Notes: a model not told the origin generated them from the letters alone. Shown: positions 50,015 through 61,580, counted from the stretch's first letter. The stretch is DNA of 64,000 bases from Glandiceps talaboti (GCF_964340395.1 NC_135557.1:721646-785645); one strand, 5' to 3'. Made by a program: numbers and translations.

Positions 50015-50440
50015 GCCAGCCATACGTTACAGTGGTAACATCGTCCGAGAAATCGCTGCATTCAGAGTGTCATTATTCACAGAATTGTTTTTTTCGAGTG
50101 AAAACCCGTCTTGAATTGTATAACTCTAACAAATGAAGACATGTCAAGTTATATTTTGAAAGTTGTATCGCTAGTTTGAGACGATTTTCTCACATACTAT
50201 CGGGGCTTACTTGGACTTGGACCTTACTCCACTGGGAAGTTTAGCCATTCGCCAGCCCGATAATTCTTTCTGGTTTAGTTTACAACACTTTTGATCGCGC
50301 AGATTTTGTTGTTGTGATGAAAAGAAATTTAAAAAAAAATCACTTCAACCATTTCGTTGTGTTTTCTTTATGAAAGGTAATCGAACATGAACGAGTGTTA
50401 CCACTGTAACCAGGAGGGTCTATGCTGTAACGTATGGCAA
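50015..50440. repeat. Internal inverted repeat around CCATACGTTACAGTGGTAACA
   Basis: The left arm is 50,015-50,040. The right arm is in two pieces, TGTTACCACTGTAAC (50,396-50,410) and TGTAACGTATGGC (50,426-50,438), separated by 15 bp. The shared TGTAAC at the break suggests a small insertion or duplication within the right arm. Confidence 0.75.
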
Positions 50441-51380
50441 GGGTTCGACATACACGCTGGTCCGCTATCCCGCGAGTCTAGTAACTTTCTGTAAGGACCA
50501 TGTACCAGTAAAGGTTACTAATGCCATTGCAGTTAGTCCGACGGGATAGTGACTTTCGATAGGTATATCAGGGAGCTCAGAATTCAAACCACCGGCTATA
50601 TGATGAATTCACGGTCATAGTAAAATTCATTTGATTTTTAATTTGCTATTTTGACCAACTCCGGTTGTCTATTCGCGATAAAATTACGATTAGTTTGGAA
50701 ACGGGGTAGATTTTCTATGATTCCGTGTCATAAAAGCATGTGTTGTGTAGTTTGCGAAAAGCACACCCGGTGTGAAAGTCGCCCAACAGACGATCTCGCT
50801 CCATTGCTGTACTACATGGCACTTTATTCTGGCGGGGTGTCTCTTGAAAACGGGAATAGCGAACGATGAGCCAATCAAGTGAGACCTTTCAAATGTAGCT
50901 AATATTATAGCCAATAAAATTAGTTGTACGATGATATGTGTATAATAAGTCCTCTACACTGTAACAAGTAAATAGTAAAGTTGAAATCTTTGTCGCATTA
51001 ATTCGTATTTATGTACGGATGCGTAGTCTTTCTGAACAGTAATTCTTAGATCAGTTAGTATTTAAACTACGTTTCTGAGTTAATTATTCGGTAGGTTATT
51101 GACGAGCTCCCTTTGTAAAAATGCTGTACAAATTGGATGTCGGCGTTCGCCCGGCCACATTCAACGGAACTAGTGAAGCTCAATCATAACAATGGTGCAT
51201 GGTGGCTGTCAAAATCGAAGACGCAATTTGACCGTGTTGTTATTTCAGTGAGTTTATTCAGCAAGAAAACAACGTGTTCTATGTTTTTGTACTTCCTTCA
51301 TGATGTGATGATCGTTTTTTTTTACCGGTACAACTTACAGCCTACAATGAAACTGCTAACTTACTTAGTAACACTGACCA

Positions 51381-51428
51381 TGGACGTATTAGTGATGTAT
51401 GGACGTATTAGTGATACATCACTAATAC
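51381..51428. repeat. Short direct repeat ending in a perfect palindrome
   Basis: TGGACGTATTAGTGAT occurs twice in a row. The second copy runs into an inverted copy: GTATTAGTGAT (51,405-51,415), two bases, then ATCACTAATAC (51,418-51,428). About 30 bp later TTCCGTG is repeated three times (51,447-51,470). Confidence 0.85.
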
Positions 51429-51854
51429 ATCTATGCACTGACACGATTCCGTGTTCCGTGTTCCGTGTTCATGTTTTGGTATTCAGTTTGAAAAATTAAA
51501 ATCCTGAACTTTATTTTGCGAACGGTTTTGTCATTTCTTAGTAATTATAGGGCCGACTGTATCATGTTTAACGTTTATGTCAACCCGGAAGTACATAGAC
51601 ACGAAAATAGACGAAGTGACTTGTACATGTAATTAGTAACAAAATTTTGCTGTAACTGCTGGTAACCTTCAAATTTATTTATTTTTATGTTGTAAATACA
51701 TTCTAATATGCACTAAGGAGAACACTATAAAGACTTGCTCTATGGGAAGGTAATTTTTTGTCTTTTAAAAATGCAATAGTTAGATCAATGTGTACCAGAA
51801 ATGTTATGTAGTATTTAAGCTAGAAATAAGACCACATAACATCTTATTACTCCT

Positions 51855-51870
51855 TCCCCCCCCCCCCCCA
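51855..51870 (+). repeat. Poly-C tract
   Basis: Run of about 13-14 C bases within the 2.3-kb inverted-repeat segment, followed by A-rich sequence. Confidence 0.9.
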
Positions 51871-52249
51871 ATTAAGACAAATTACTCACAGAAAGCAACA
51901 AAAAAAAGAGAAGAAGCTCCAAAACATAAAAAAGAGAATAAAATTACAGTAAGGAGTTGATGATGCACAAACAACTACAACGAATAGACAGTTCAATTAC
52001 AACAGTGTTTGAAATAAATATGGGGTTTGGAAAAGTGAATTAGAAGTAGAGCAAAAACTAAGAGAGATGAAGAGCCTAAGTGAACAAGCGAAAGCACTTA
52101 AAGATAGGACCACCAAATTTTTTGCAGGACTACTACGTTATCAATTTTAATAGTCCTGTGGGATAGTGACTTTTACTCCAGTGTCGAACCCTGTTGGCTG
52201 AGAATGACTCTCTTTCGGGTACTTGGGGATTGTCGCCGTACGGAAACTA

Positions 52250-52818
52250 AGATGGCGATTAATACATTTCTTCCCTATATATATATATCTACTACAACTA
52301 TTACAAGTTGAATGTTGTTGACTTGGTAAATTTGTTAGAAAATTGAAATTCAAATTGCCTCAAAATTATTTTAGATCCCTGGTTTATTTCATTCATCATT
52401 AAAATTTTCCAGGGTTAAAGCTGTAAGACACTGGAATTATTTATAGCCAACCTCAAAATCCTCTTTTTTTCTTCTTTTTCTTGTGTGCATTTCCCAGTCA
52501 TTTTTTCCCTGAGAATTTGTGCAATTTTTCATAACAGTAGATTTTTGTTATAAAATGGTGACTATGGTATAAAAGTACAATACATTACCAACTTCTGTGT
52601 AAAATGTGTTTTATAGTGAGACATCATATGAAACCACTAACCACTTTATTGCATCGCTAAAACAAAACTGCATAGTAAAGAGCTGAAGAACTGAACCACT
52701 TCTACATGTCACCAAAATAAAAAATAAAATAAAAAAAAAATCAGCGGAGCTATTCTGACCGATAGGTCGCTTGTGTTCACTATACCATCCCCAGGGAGGT
52801 GGTTTATTGTTTAACTGT
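52250..52818 (+). other. Unassigned AT-rich sequence
   Basis: Contains a short (TA)n run near 52,278 and an A-rich run at about 52,716-52,740. No gene recognised. Confidence 0.5.
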
Positions 52819-52873
52819 GTACTGTTTTGGCTTTATTAGCATATCTTGAGATGTTTTGCACTTCAAAGCATAT
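52819..52873 (+). repeat. 30-bp minisatellite, left remnant
   Basis: About two units, TTTTGGCTTTATTAGCATAT and TTTTGCACTTCAAAGCATAT, of the 30-bp array that resumes at 55,514. The Helentron-like copy begins directly after. Confidence 0.8.
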
Positions 52874-54159
52874 TTAGCCCCCGCCAGACGAAAGTCCGAG
52901 GGGGCTAATAGATTGGGCTTTGTACGTGTGTGTGTCCGAAGCCATTTCTCGGAAATGACTGGACTGATTTCTCTCAAACTTAGTACTAGGGCAACACACA
53001 ATGGCATACATATGCACGTAAATTTATTTTGTGATACGATCCAGTATGGCCACCAGACAGCCATTTCGTTACGATTTTTTCCATGTTCAAAGCCATTATG
53101 CAGACATAACTGAACAGATCTCATTCAAATTTGGTATAAGGACAACGTTGTATTACATAAATATGTATATGAATGTATGTTATGATACGATCCAATATGG
53201 CCACCAGGCGTCCATTTTTTAACGATAATTTTCATATCCAGAACCATTACTTGGACATGACTGGACTAATTTCTATCAAACTTGGTACAAGGACAACACA
53301 CTATGGCATATATATGCATGTCATTTTTTTTTGTGATACAATCTAATATGGCAGCTAGACAGCCATTTTGTTACAAGTTGTTCATGTTCAAAGCCATTAT
53401 GCAAACATGCCTGAACAGATCTCATACAAAGTTGGTATAAGGACAATGTTCTATTACATACATATACATGTGAATTTATTTCGTGATACAATCCAATATG
53501 GCCAACGTGTGGACATTTACAACTTGTTTATGTCCAGAACCATTACTTGGACATGACTGGACCAATTTCTGTCAAACTTGGTACAAGGATAACAAACTAA
53601 AGCATACATATGCATGTTAATTTATGTCTCGATACGATCCAATATGGCTGCCATGTGGCCATTTTGTTACCATTTCTTCATGTCCAGAGCCATTACTTCG
53701 ATGTGTCTGAACCGATTCCCTTCAAACTGGGTACAGGGAACCAATTCCCTTCAAACTGGGTACAGGTATATATATTGTACCATATTCTTCATATGCACGT
53801 CAACTTGTGTGACGATGCAATCCAATATAACCACTTGGTGAACATGAACAATTTCCATTAAAACTTTAGTTCAAGACAGTGTACAATGATGTGTATATGT
53901 ATGTCAACTTGTGTCACGATATGATCCAACAGGACTGTTAGTGTTAGGCAGCCATTCTGGTTTGACTTGTTCATGTCTAGATCCATTTAGCAGGCATGTC
54001 TGAGCAGAACAATTGCAGTCAATCTTGGTGAAAGGATAGTGTACTATTAGGTACATATGCATGTCAATTTATGATTGCATTTATCAAAGACAAGAAGTGT
54101 TACAATCCAAACAGGGATCAACAGCTCCCACATAGTGGGGACTATGTCATCTTCGATGA
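52874..54159 (-). mobile_element. Helentron-like non-autonomous element, copy 2 (interrupted by a LINE)
   Basis: Begins with a 9-bp perfect stem TTAGCCCCC (52,874-52,882) / GGGGGCTAA (52,900-52,908), the equivalent of the hairpin in copy 1. ATGG of the core landmark falls at 53,046, 53,197, 53,348, 53,498 and 53,644 (steps 151, 151, 150, 146), with a degraded further unit. It ends AGTGGGGACTA (54,134-54,144) and GTCATCTTCGATGA. The last few bases of the element (GATGACTTGTTT) lie beyond the inserted LINE at 55,509-55,520. Joining flanks 52,873 and 55,521 rebuilds a 30-bp array unit, which fixes the insertion site. The copy is more diverged than copy 1. Confidence 0.75.
53040..53830 (+). repeat. 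151-bp core repeats, copy 2 (five to six units)
   Basis: Same core family as at 41,540, with CAAAGCCATTATGCAGACAT-like and TTGGTATAAGGACAA-like segments. Two subtypes alternate: one with GAACAGATCTCAT, the other with GGACTAATTTCTATCAAACT or similar. One 29-bp stretch around CCCTTCAAACTGGGTACAGG is locally duplicated at 53,708-53,766. Confidence 0.88.
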
Positions 54160-55492
54160 ATGTCATATATCGGAAAGTGTACAAGGATTGCAGCAACAGT
54201 TAAATTACCTTTTGGATTACTCGAGAAACTGGAATTTAGAGGTCAATATTGAAAAGACAAAGATTATGGTTTTCAGGAATGGTGGTAGACTGAGAATTAA
54301 TGAGCAATGGGTTTACGATGGACAATTTGTTGAAGTGGTTGATAAGTTTACTTATTTAGGAATGTTGCTGAGTTGTAATAACAAGTTTTCTTGCAGGGAA
54401 AAACAATTTGCGGACCAGGGTAGGAAGGCACTTTTTGCATTACACCGTAACACCTCTTCACTATCCCTGAACCATGAAACTTTGTTATTTTTGTTTGATT
54501 GTTACGTTGGTAGTATTCTCTCATATGCGTCAGAAGTTTGGGGATTACACAAGGGTCAAAATATTGAAAGAGTTCACACCTTGATTTCTGTAAACGCATT
54601 CTTGGAGTAAAAAAGTCGACATGTAATGTTATGGTATACAGTGAGCTTGGTAGATACCCTCTTAAATATACCAGAACTTACAATATGATAAAATATTGGA
54701 GTAAATTGTTAGTTTCCAGTAACTGTATTTTGAAATCTTGTTACGAATACATGTACGACAGAGTTGAAAACTACAGAGAAGTTAACTGGTTTTCGTTTAT
54801 AAAGCAGGAACTGCTATCTCTAGGTTTTGGTGAAGTTTGGATAAATCAGTGTACTAATAAAAGTCATCTTGAAATTATAAAGCAACGCATTTTTGACCAG
54901 GCACAACAAACTATCAGAGCTGAAATTGAAGCTTCACCAAAGTGTATATTATATAAGCATTTAAATGATTTGTTTTGTATTCAATATTATTTATGCAAAC
55001 CCCTACCACTGCATTTAAAGAAATTAATCGCTAAATATAGATTGTCGTCACATGGTTTAGCCATAGAAACCGGCCGCTATCAAGCTACAGCCAGGAATTT
55101 GAGAAATTGCCCAAAGTGTTACAATGACATTGAGGATGAGTACCATTTTGTTCTTAAATGTCCTTTCTACACCGACCTTCGCTCCAAATACATCAAACCA
55201 TATTATTGGAAGAAACCATCTGTGTTCAAGCTTGTACAGTTATTCTCTGTCCGTAATGTAAAGCAAACGTATAACTTAGGACAATTCTTGAGACATGCAG
55301 GAAATTTAAGAATCATGTAAGGTGTTATTTGCAATATATATACTTCTGGGGTTTTTGTTTTTGTTTTTGTGTTTTGTTTTTTCATTCTCGATATATTTTC
55401 CTGTTTACAGTCATGTATATTTTTCTTGGTTTTTGTACGTTACTGATGAGCAGTAATGCTCAAGGTGAATAAATAATTGTAATATAACATGA
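54160..55492 (+). pseudogene. 5'-truncated, frameshifted non-LTR retrotransposon (CR1/Jockey-clade-like reverse transcriptase C-terminus)
   Basis: Codes for the end of a LINE ORF2. It starts just after the catalytic YADD region (ISESVQGLQQQL), then WNLEVNIEKTKIMVFRNGG and FTYLGMLLS, the usual palm/thumb motifs. After a one-base frame change near 54,583 the second frame continues FCKRILGVKKS and runs to the stop at 55,318-55,320. It includes WFSFIKQELLSLGFGEVW and a terminal Cys-rich motif C-x2-C-x8-H-x4-C (CPKCYNDIEDEYHFVLKC). No endonuclease or RT fingers remain. The 3' UTR ends GCTCAAGGTGAATAAATAAT, a tail style found in CR1-like families. Flanks 54,137-54,159 and 55,493-55,513 look like a diverged target duplication of about 20 bp. 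The clade assignment is inferred. Confidence 0.85.
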
Positions 55493-55513
55493 GGGGCTTG
55501 TCAGCTATGATGA

Positions 55514-56050
55514 CTTGTTTTTGCTGTTTTGGGTACCATTACCATATTTTATAATGATTTTGGCTTCATTAGCATATTTTGTGCTATTTTGGACTTCATT
55601 AATATATTTTGTCCTGTTGTTGCTTCATTAGCATATTTTGAGTTGATTTGCACTTCATTAGCATATTTTGTGCTGTTTTGGGCTTCATTACCATATTTTG
55701 TGCTATTTTGAGCTTCATTCGCATATTTGTCCTGTTTTTGGCTTCATTAGCTTATTTTGAGTTTTGTACTTCATTAGCATACTTTGTGCTGTTTTTGGAA
55801 CCATTACCATATTTTGGCTACTGATTTTGGCTTCATTATCATATTTTGTGTGATTTTGGACTTCATTAGCATATTTTGTCCTCCTTTAGCTTCATTAGCA
55901 TATTTTGTGCTGTTTTGGGCACCATTACTTTTATGTTGATTTTAGCTTCATTAGCATATTTTCTACTGTTTTGGGCTTCATATACATTAGAATCTTTTGT
56001 GATACTTTGGACTTTGTGCGGTTTTGTTTTGGGCTTCATTTTCAAAAGAC
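55514..56050 (+). repeat. 30-bp minisatellite, right part (about 17 units)
   Basis: Units of about 30 bp with core GCTTCATTAGCATATTTTG followed by TGCTGTTTTGG. CTTCATT starts at 55,564, 55,594, 55,623, 55,653 and 55,683. Later units vary in length (28-31 bp). It ends about 140 bp before the exon at 56,192. Confidence 0.92.
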
Positions 56051-56191
56051 CACAAAAACGCAAGGGTCCCTCATAATAAAATTAGATAAAAAAGACTAGT
56101 TGATAAGGGTAGATGTCAAAGTGTGTAGTTGTATTCACATTGTGGTTGTAGTTGTATTCACATTGTGGTATCTTGTTATTAACATTGACAG

Positions 56192-56488
56192 AAAGAAGCT
56201 GAAAGACAACGTAGATTGCAGGTGATTGCAAGACAGAATGAACAAGCTGATCAACACTACAGACACATTCTGCTAAACCACAAAGGAATGAAACCATGGT
56301 TACGATTGATACAGATGTCACATGATGAAAGGCACAGGGCAGAAGACCATTACAATTTGACTTTGATAGGGAAATGCTTCATACCATGGAAAGAACATGT
56401 ACAGGAAATAGTAAGAGAAAAAGAAATAATGGCTGATGAACTATACCGACACATTTTACTTAGACGGACATTCGCATCATGGAAACGG
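56192..56488 (+). CDS. CCDC191: Internal exon of a CCDC191-like gene encoding three Sfi1-type repeats
   Basis: A 297-bp, 99-codon exon, phase 0 at both ends, with acceptor TTGACAG|AAAGAA and canonical donor CGG|GTATGT. Residues 1-20 continue the charged helix (KEAERQRRLQVIARQ). Then come three repeats of exactly 31 residues, starting HYRHILL, HYNLTLI and LYRHILL (residues 22, 53 and 84). Each has [HL]Y-x3-L[LI], an aromatic or Met plus P/S-W about 12-14 residues later, and an E-x3-[AM]-[AE/AD] helix before the next unit. The third is cut by the exon end at FASWKR. This W-bearing, roughly 31-33-residue pattern is that of Sfi1-like centrin-binding repeats and fits CCDC191 (KIAA1407). The role is probably structural, perhaps centrosomal or ciliary, but that is inference. 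Frame and splice sites are intact. The gene continues past the window. Confidence 0.75.
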
Positions 56489-56539
56489 GTATGTGTGAAA
56501 TTCAGACAGTTACATATTTATTGTGATACCACTACATTA

Positions 56540-59500
56540 TTTGTTATATGATATACTGTGATATGATATACTCTATGATATACTGTGATATGGTATACTG
56601 TGATGTGATATACTCTATGATATACTGTGATATGGTATACTGTGATATGATATACTCTGATATGATATACTCTATGATATACTGTGATATGGTATACTGT
56701 GATATGATATACTGTGATGTGATATACTGTGATATGATATACTGTGATATGATATACTCTGATATGATATACTCTGATATGATATACTGTATGATATACT
56801 GTGATGTGATATACTGTGATGTGATATACTGTGATGTGATATACTGTGATATGGTATACTGTGATGTGATATACTGTGATATGATATACTGTATGATATG
56901 ATATTCTGTATGATATACTCTGATATGATATACTCTGATATGGTATACTGTGATATGATATACTGTGATATGGTATACTGTGATGTGATATACTGTGATA
57001 TGATATACTGTATGATATGATATTCTGTATGATATACACTGATATGATATACTCTGATATGATATACTCTGATATGAGATAATGTGATATGATATACTGT
57101 GATATGATATACTCTGATATGAGATAATGTGATATGATATACTCTGATATGATATACTCTGATATGATATACTGTGATGTTATATACTGTGATATGGTAT
57201 ACTGTGATGTGATATACTGTGATATGATATACTGTGATGTGATATACTCTGATATGAGATAATGTGATATGATATACTCTGATATGATATACTGTATGAT
57301 ATACTCTGATATGAGATAATGTGATATGATATACTGTGATGTGATATACTGTGATATTATATACTCTGATATGAGATAATCTGATATGATATACTGTGAT
57401 ATGATATACTGTGATGTGATATACTGTGATATGATATACTCTGATATGAGATAATCTGATATGATATACTGTGATATGATATACTGTGATGTGATATACT
57501 GTGATATGATATACTCTGATATGAGATAATGTGATATGATATACTGTGATGTGATATACTGTGATATGAGATAATGTGATAAGATATACTGTGATATGAT
57601 ATACTCATATGATATACTGTGATATGATATACTGTGATATGATATACTGTGATATACTCTGATATGATGTATTAATACTGTGATGTGATATACTGTGATA
57701 TGATATATTGTGATATACTCTGATATGAGATAATGTGATATGATATACTCTGATATATACTCTGATATGATATACTGTGATATGATATACTATGATATGG
57801 TATACTGTGATATGATATACTGTGATATATACTGTGATATGATATATTCTGACATGGTATACTCTGATATGTTATACTGTGATATGGTATACTCTGATAT
57901 GGTATACTGTGATATGATATACTCTGATAAGACTCGAGATACTGTGATATGATATACTGTGATATGATATACTGTGATATGATATACTGTGATGTGATAT
58001 ACTGTGATGTGATATACTGTGATGTGATATACTCTGATATGAGATAATGTGATATGATATACTCTGATATGATATACTGTATGATATACTCTGATATGAG
58101 ATAATGTGATATGATATACTGTGATGTGATATACTGTGATATTATATACTCTGATATGAGATAATCTGATATGATATACTGTGATATGATATACTGTGAT
58201 GTGATATACTGTGATATGATATACTCTGATACGAGATAATCTGATATGATATACTGTGATATGATATACTGTGATGTGATATACTGTGATATGATATACT
58301 CTGATATGAGATAATGTGATATGATATACTGTGATGTGATATACTGTGATATGAGATAATGTGATATGAGATAATGTGATAAGATATACTGTGATATGAT
58401 ATACTCATATGGTATACTGTGATATGATATACTGTGATATGATATACTGTGATATACTCTGATATGATATATTAATGCTGTGATGTGATATACTGTGATA
58501 TGATATACTGTGATATACTCTGATATGATATACTCTGATGAGATAATGTGATATGATATACTCTGATATGATATACTCTGATATGATATACTGTGATATA
58601 ATATACTGTGATATGATATACTGTGATATGATATACTCTGATATGATATACTGTGATTTACTCTGATATGATATACTCTGATATGAGATAATGTGATATG
58701 ATATACTCTGATATGATATACTCTGATATGATATACTGTGATATACTCTGATATGATATACTCTGATATGATATACTGTGATATGATATACTGTGATATG
58801 ATATACTCTGATATGATATACTTTGATTTACTCTGATATGATATACTGTGATGTGATATACTGTGATATGATATACTCTGAGATGATATACTGTGATGTG
58901 ATATACTCTGATATGATATACTGTGATATACTCTGATATGATATACTGTGATGTGATATACTGTGATATGATATATTCTGAGATGATATACTGTGATATG
59001 ATATAATATGGTATGATATACTGTGATATATAATATGGTATGATATACTGTGATATGATATAACATGGTATGATATACTGTGATATGATATACTGTGATA
59101 TGATATAATATGGTATGATATACTCTGATATGATATACTCTGATACGATATACTGTGATATGATATACTGTATGATTTGATATACTGTGATATGATATAC
59201 TGTGATATCATATACTGTGATATGATATACTCTGATATGGTATACTGTGATATGATATACTCTGATATGATATACTCTGATATGGTATACTGTGATATGA
59301 TATACTGTGATATGATATACTGTAATGTGATATACTGTGATATGATATACTGTGATATGATATACCGTGATGTGATATACTCTATGATATACTGTGATAT
59401 GATATACTGTGATATGATATACTCTGATATGATATACTTTGATTTACTCTGATATGATATACTGTGATGTGATATACTGTGATATGATATACTCTGAGAT

Positions 59501-60885
59501 GATATACTGTGATGTGATATACTCTGATATGATATACTGTGATATGGTATACTGTGATGTGATATACTCTATGATATACTGTGATATGATATACTGTGAT
59601 ATGATATACTCTGATATGATATACTTTGATTTACTCTGATATGATATACTGTGATGTGATATACTGTGATATGATATACTCTGAGATGATATACTGTGAT
59701 GTGATATACTCTGATATGATATACTGTGATATACTCTGATATGATATACTGTGATGTGATATACTGTGATATGATATATTCTGAGATGATATACTGTGAT
59801 ATGATATAATATGGTATGATATACTGTGATATATAATATGGTATGATATACTGTGATATGATATAACATGGTATGATATACTGTGATATGATATACTGTG
59901 ATATGATATAATATGGTATGATATACTCTGATATGATATACTCTGATACGATATACTGTGATATGATATACTGTATGATTTGATATACTGTGATATGATA
60001 TACTGTGATATCATATACTGTGATATGATATACTCTGATATGGTATACTGTGATATGATATACTCTGATATGATATACTCTGATATGGTATACTGTGATA
60101 TGATATACTGTGATATGATATACTGTAATGTGATATACTGTGATATGATATACTGTGATATGATATACCGTGATGTGATATATATACTGTGATATGATAT
60201 ACTCTGATATGGTATACTGTGATATGATATACTGTGATATGGTATACTGTGATATGATATACTGTGATATGATATACTGTGATATGGTATACTGTGATAT
60301 GATATACTGTGATATGGTATACTGTGATATGGTATACTGTGATATGGTATACTCTGATATGGTATACTCTGATATGATATACTGTGATATGATATACTGT
60401 GATATGGTATACTGTGATGTGATGTGATATACCGTGATATGATATACCGTGATATGATATACTGGGATATGATATACTGTGATATGGTATACTGTGATAT
60501 GATATACTGTGATATGATATACTGTGAAATGATATACTGTGATATGATATACTCATATGATATACTGTGATATGATATACTGTGATATGATATACTCTGA
60601 TATACTCTGATATGATATATTAATACTGTGATGTGATATACTGTGATATGATATACTGTGATATACTCTGATATGATATACTGTGATATGATATACTCTG
60701 ATATGATATACTCTGATATGATATACTCTGATATGATATACTCTGATATGATATACTCTGATATGATATACTCTGATATGATATACTCTGATATGATATA
60801 CTCTGATATGATATACTGTGATTTACTCTGATATGATATACTGTGATGTGATATACTGTGATATGATATACTCTGAGATGATATA
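56540..60885. repeat. 15-bp GATA-rich minisatellite array (about 4.3 kb)
   Basis: Tandem GATATGATATACTGT and variants (ACTCT for ACTGT, GATGTG, GATATGG, TGAGATAATG, and shorter units missing GATATG). It begins about 50 bp after the exon donor at 56,488. As 15 is a multiple of 3, several frames stay open, giving pentapeptide strings (MIYCD on plus; SISYH, QYIIS or HITVY on minus), the longest 464 codons. Unit loss or gain shifts frame freely and no frame is preserved throughout, so no gene is called. The unit is dense in GATA and TATC and largely self-complementary. Confidence 0.97.
58828..60014. repeat. 803-bp higher-order duplication in the 15-bp array
   Basis: Segment 58,828-59,211 recurs at 59,631-60,014, offset exactly 803 bp, with no difference in its conceptual translation over 127 codons. 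Matching also extends into the flanks, for example the rare GATTTACTC and CTGAGATG variants. A looser 785-bp duplication links 57,357-57,608 and 58,142-58,408. Confidence 0.92.
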
Positions 60886-61380
60886 TATAAGCTTCGTAAT
60901 GGCTTGAGAAGTAATTGTTAACAGTAATTTTTAAAAACAAGTTAGTATATCAATAAGTCTACATCGACATATTCTTGTCCGTGAGTGTGAAAAGATTAAT
61001 ATGCATAATGGCGAATATTTCAGACATCATACATTACGGACACTAGGTGTTATGGATACTGTATATCGCTATAACTCACCAAAGTCTATACCAGTTTCCA
61101 GTTTCGATTATTGTTGGTCTGTGAACTAATTGTACTTATCAAACGAAACGTAATCGCTTGCCAATATTTGTCAGATGGTTTTATTAACACAAATCTATGA
61201 CAGGCCAACCAACTATAAACTCTGATATGTAAAGAAATAATTTTGGATTTGAATCATAGAAGTAAATACATAACAATATTGTTCTGTATCAATTTTGGTG
61301 CTAAATACCGGAGCAAAACTTCCCTGGCTTAACTTGTAGAATAAGTTCTTACACAGGGAATTTTAATAAAGTTTCTTAGA
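60886..61380 (+). other. Unassigned intronic sequence
   Basis: AT-rich, no exon or repeat recognised. Confidence 0.5.
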
Positions 61381-61399
61381 TCCAGGTGTTTAATTTGTT

Positions 61400-61565
61400 G
61401 AAATCTATTGTCAGTTTTACTTCAAATGTCAGCAATTTTATTACAAATGTCGTCAATTTTATTACATGTTGTTTATTACAAATGTCGGCAATTTTATTAC
61501 AAATACAGATAGTTTATTACAAATGTCGGCAATTTTATTACAAGTTTTCAACAACTTTATTACAA
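61400..61565 (+). repeat. Short interspersed motif TTATTACAAATGTCGGCAAT, cluster 1
   Basis: About seven imperfect copies of TTATTACAAATGTCGGCAAT or a shorter form, with irregular spacing of 20-35 bp. The same motif forms a second cluster at 62,915-63,118. Confidence 0.82.
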
Positions 61566-61580
61566 GTGTATTCGTAATTG

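Larger units (their letters stand above)
49942..52249. mobile_element. 2.3-kb segment with about 32-bp terminal inverted repeats
   Basis: Left end 49,942-49,974 (TAGTTCCGTACGG, then TGACAATCTCAAGTACCCG) matches the reverse complement of the right end 52,216-52,249 (TAGTTTCCGTACGG, then CGACAATCCCCAAGTACCCG) with about four differences. Inside, GCCATACGTTACAGTGGTAACA at 50,018 is inverted at 50,396-50,440, where a short extra segment interrupts it. TAGTCCGACGGGATAGTGAC at 50,534 is repeated directly at 52,151. The arrangement suggests one DNA transposon-like unit or two related short elements sharing end sequences. No transposase is recognised. Open frames near 50,651-50,869 and 51,137-51,499 have no visible domain. 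Confidence 0.5.
40968..56191 (+). other. 15.2-kb GC-AG intron of the CCDC191-like gene
   Basis: Runs from CAG|GCAAGT at 40,967/40,968 to TTAACATTGACAG|AAAGAA at 56,191/56,192. Both flanking exons are phase 0 and the junction is frame-neutral. It contains all of the transposon and minisatellite material between 41.2 and 56.1 kb. An unrecognised short exon inside it cannot be excluded, but I saw no other open frame with credible splice sites and matching composition. Confidence 0.55.

Noticed and set aside
51137-51499. 120-codon plus-strand frame with hydrophobic segments
   Set aside because: It contains the local direct repeat and palindrome at 51,381-51,428 and shows no recognisable domain or splice context.
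57672-59066. 464-codon minus-strand frame and other frames in the 15-bp array
   Set aside because: They are pentapeptide strings produced by a 15-bp unit. The frame switches wherever a unit is shortened, with no conserved start, domain or composition.
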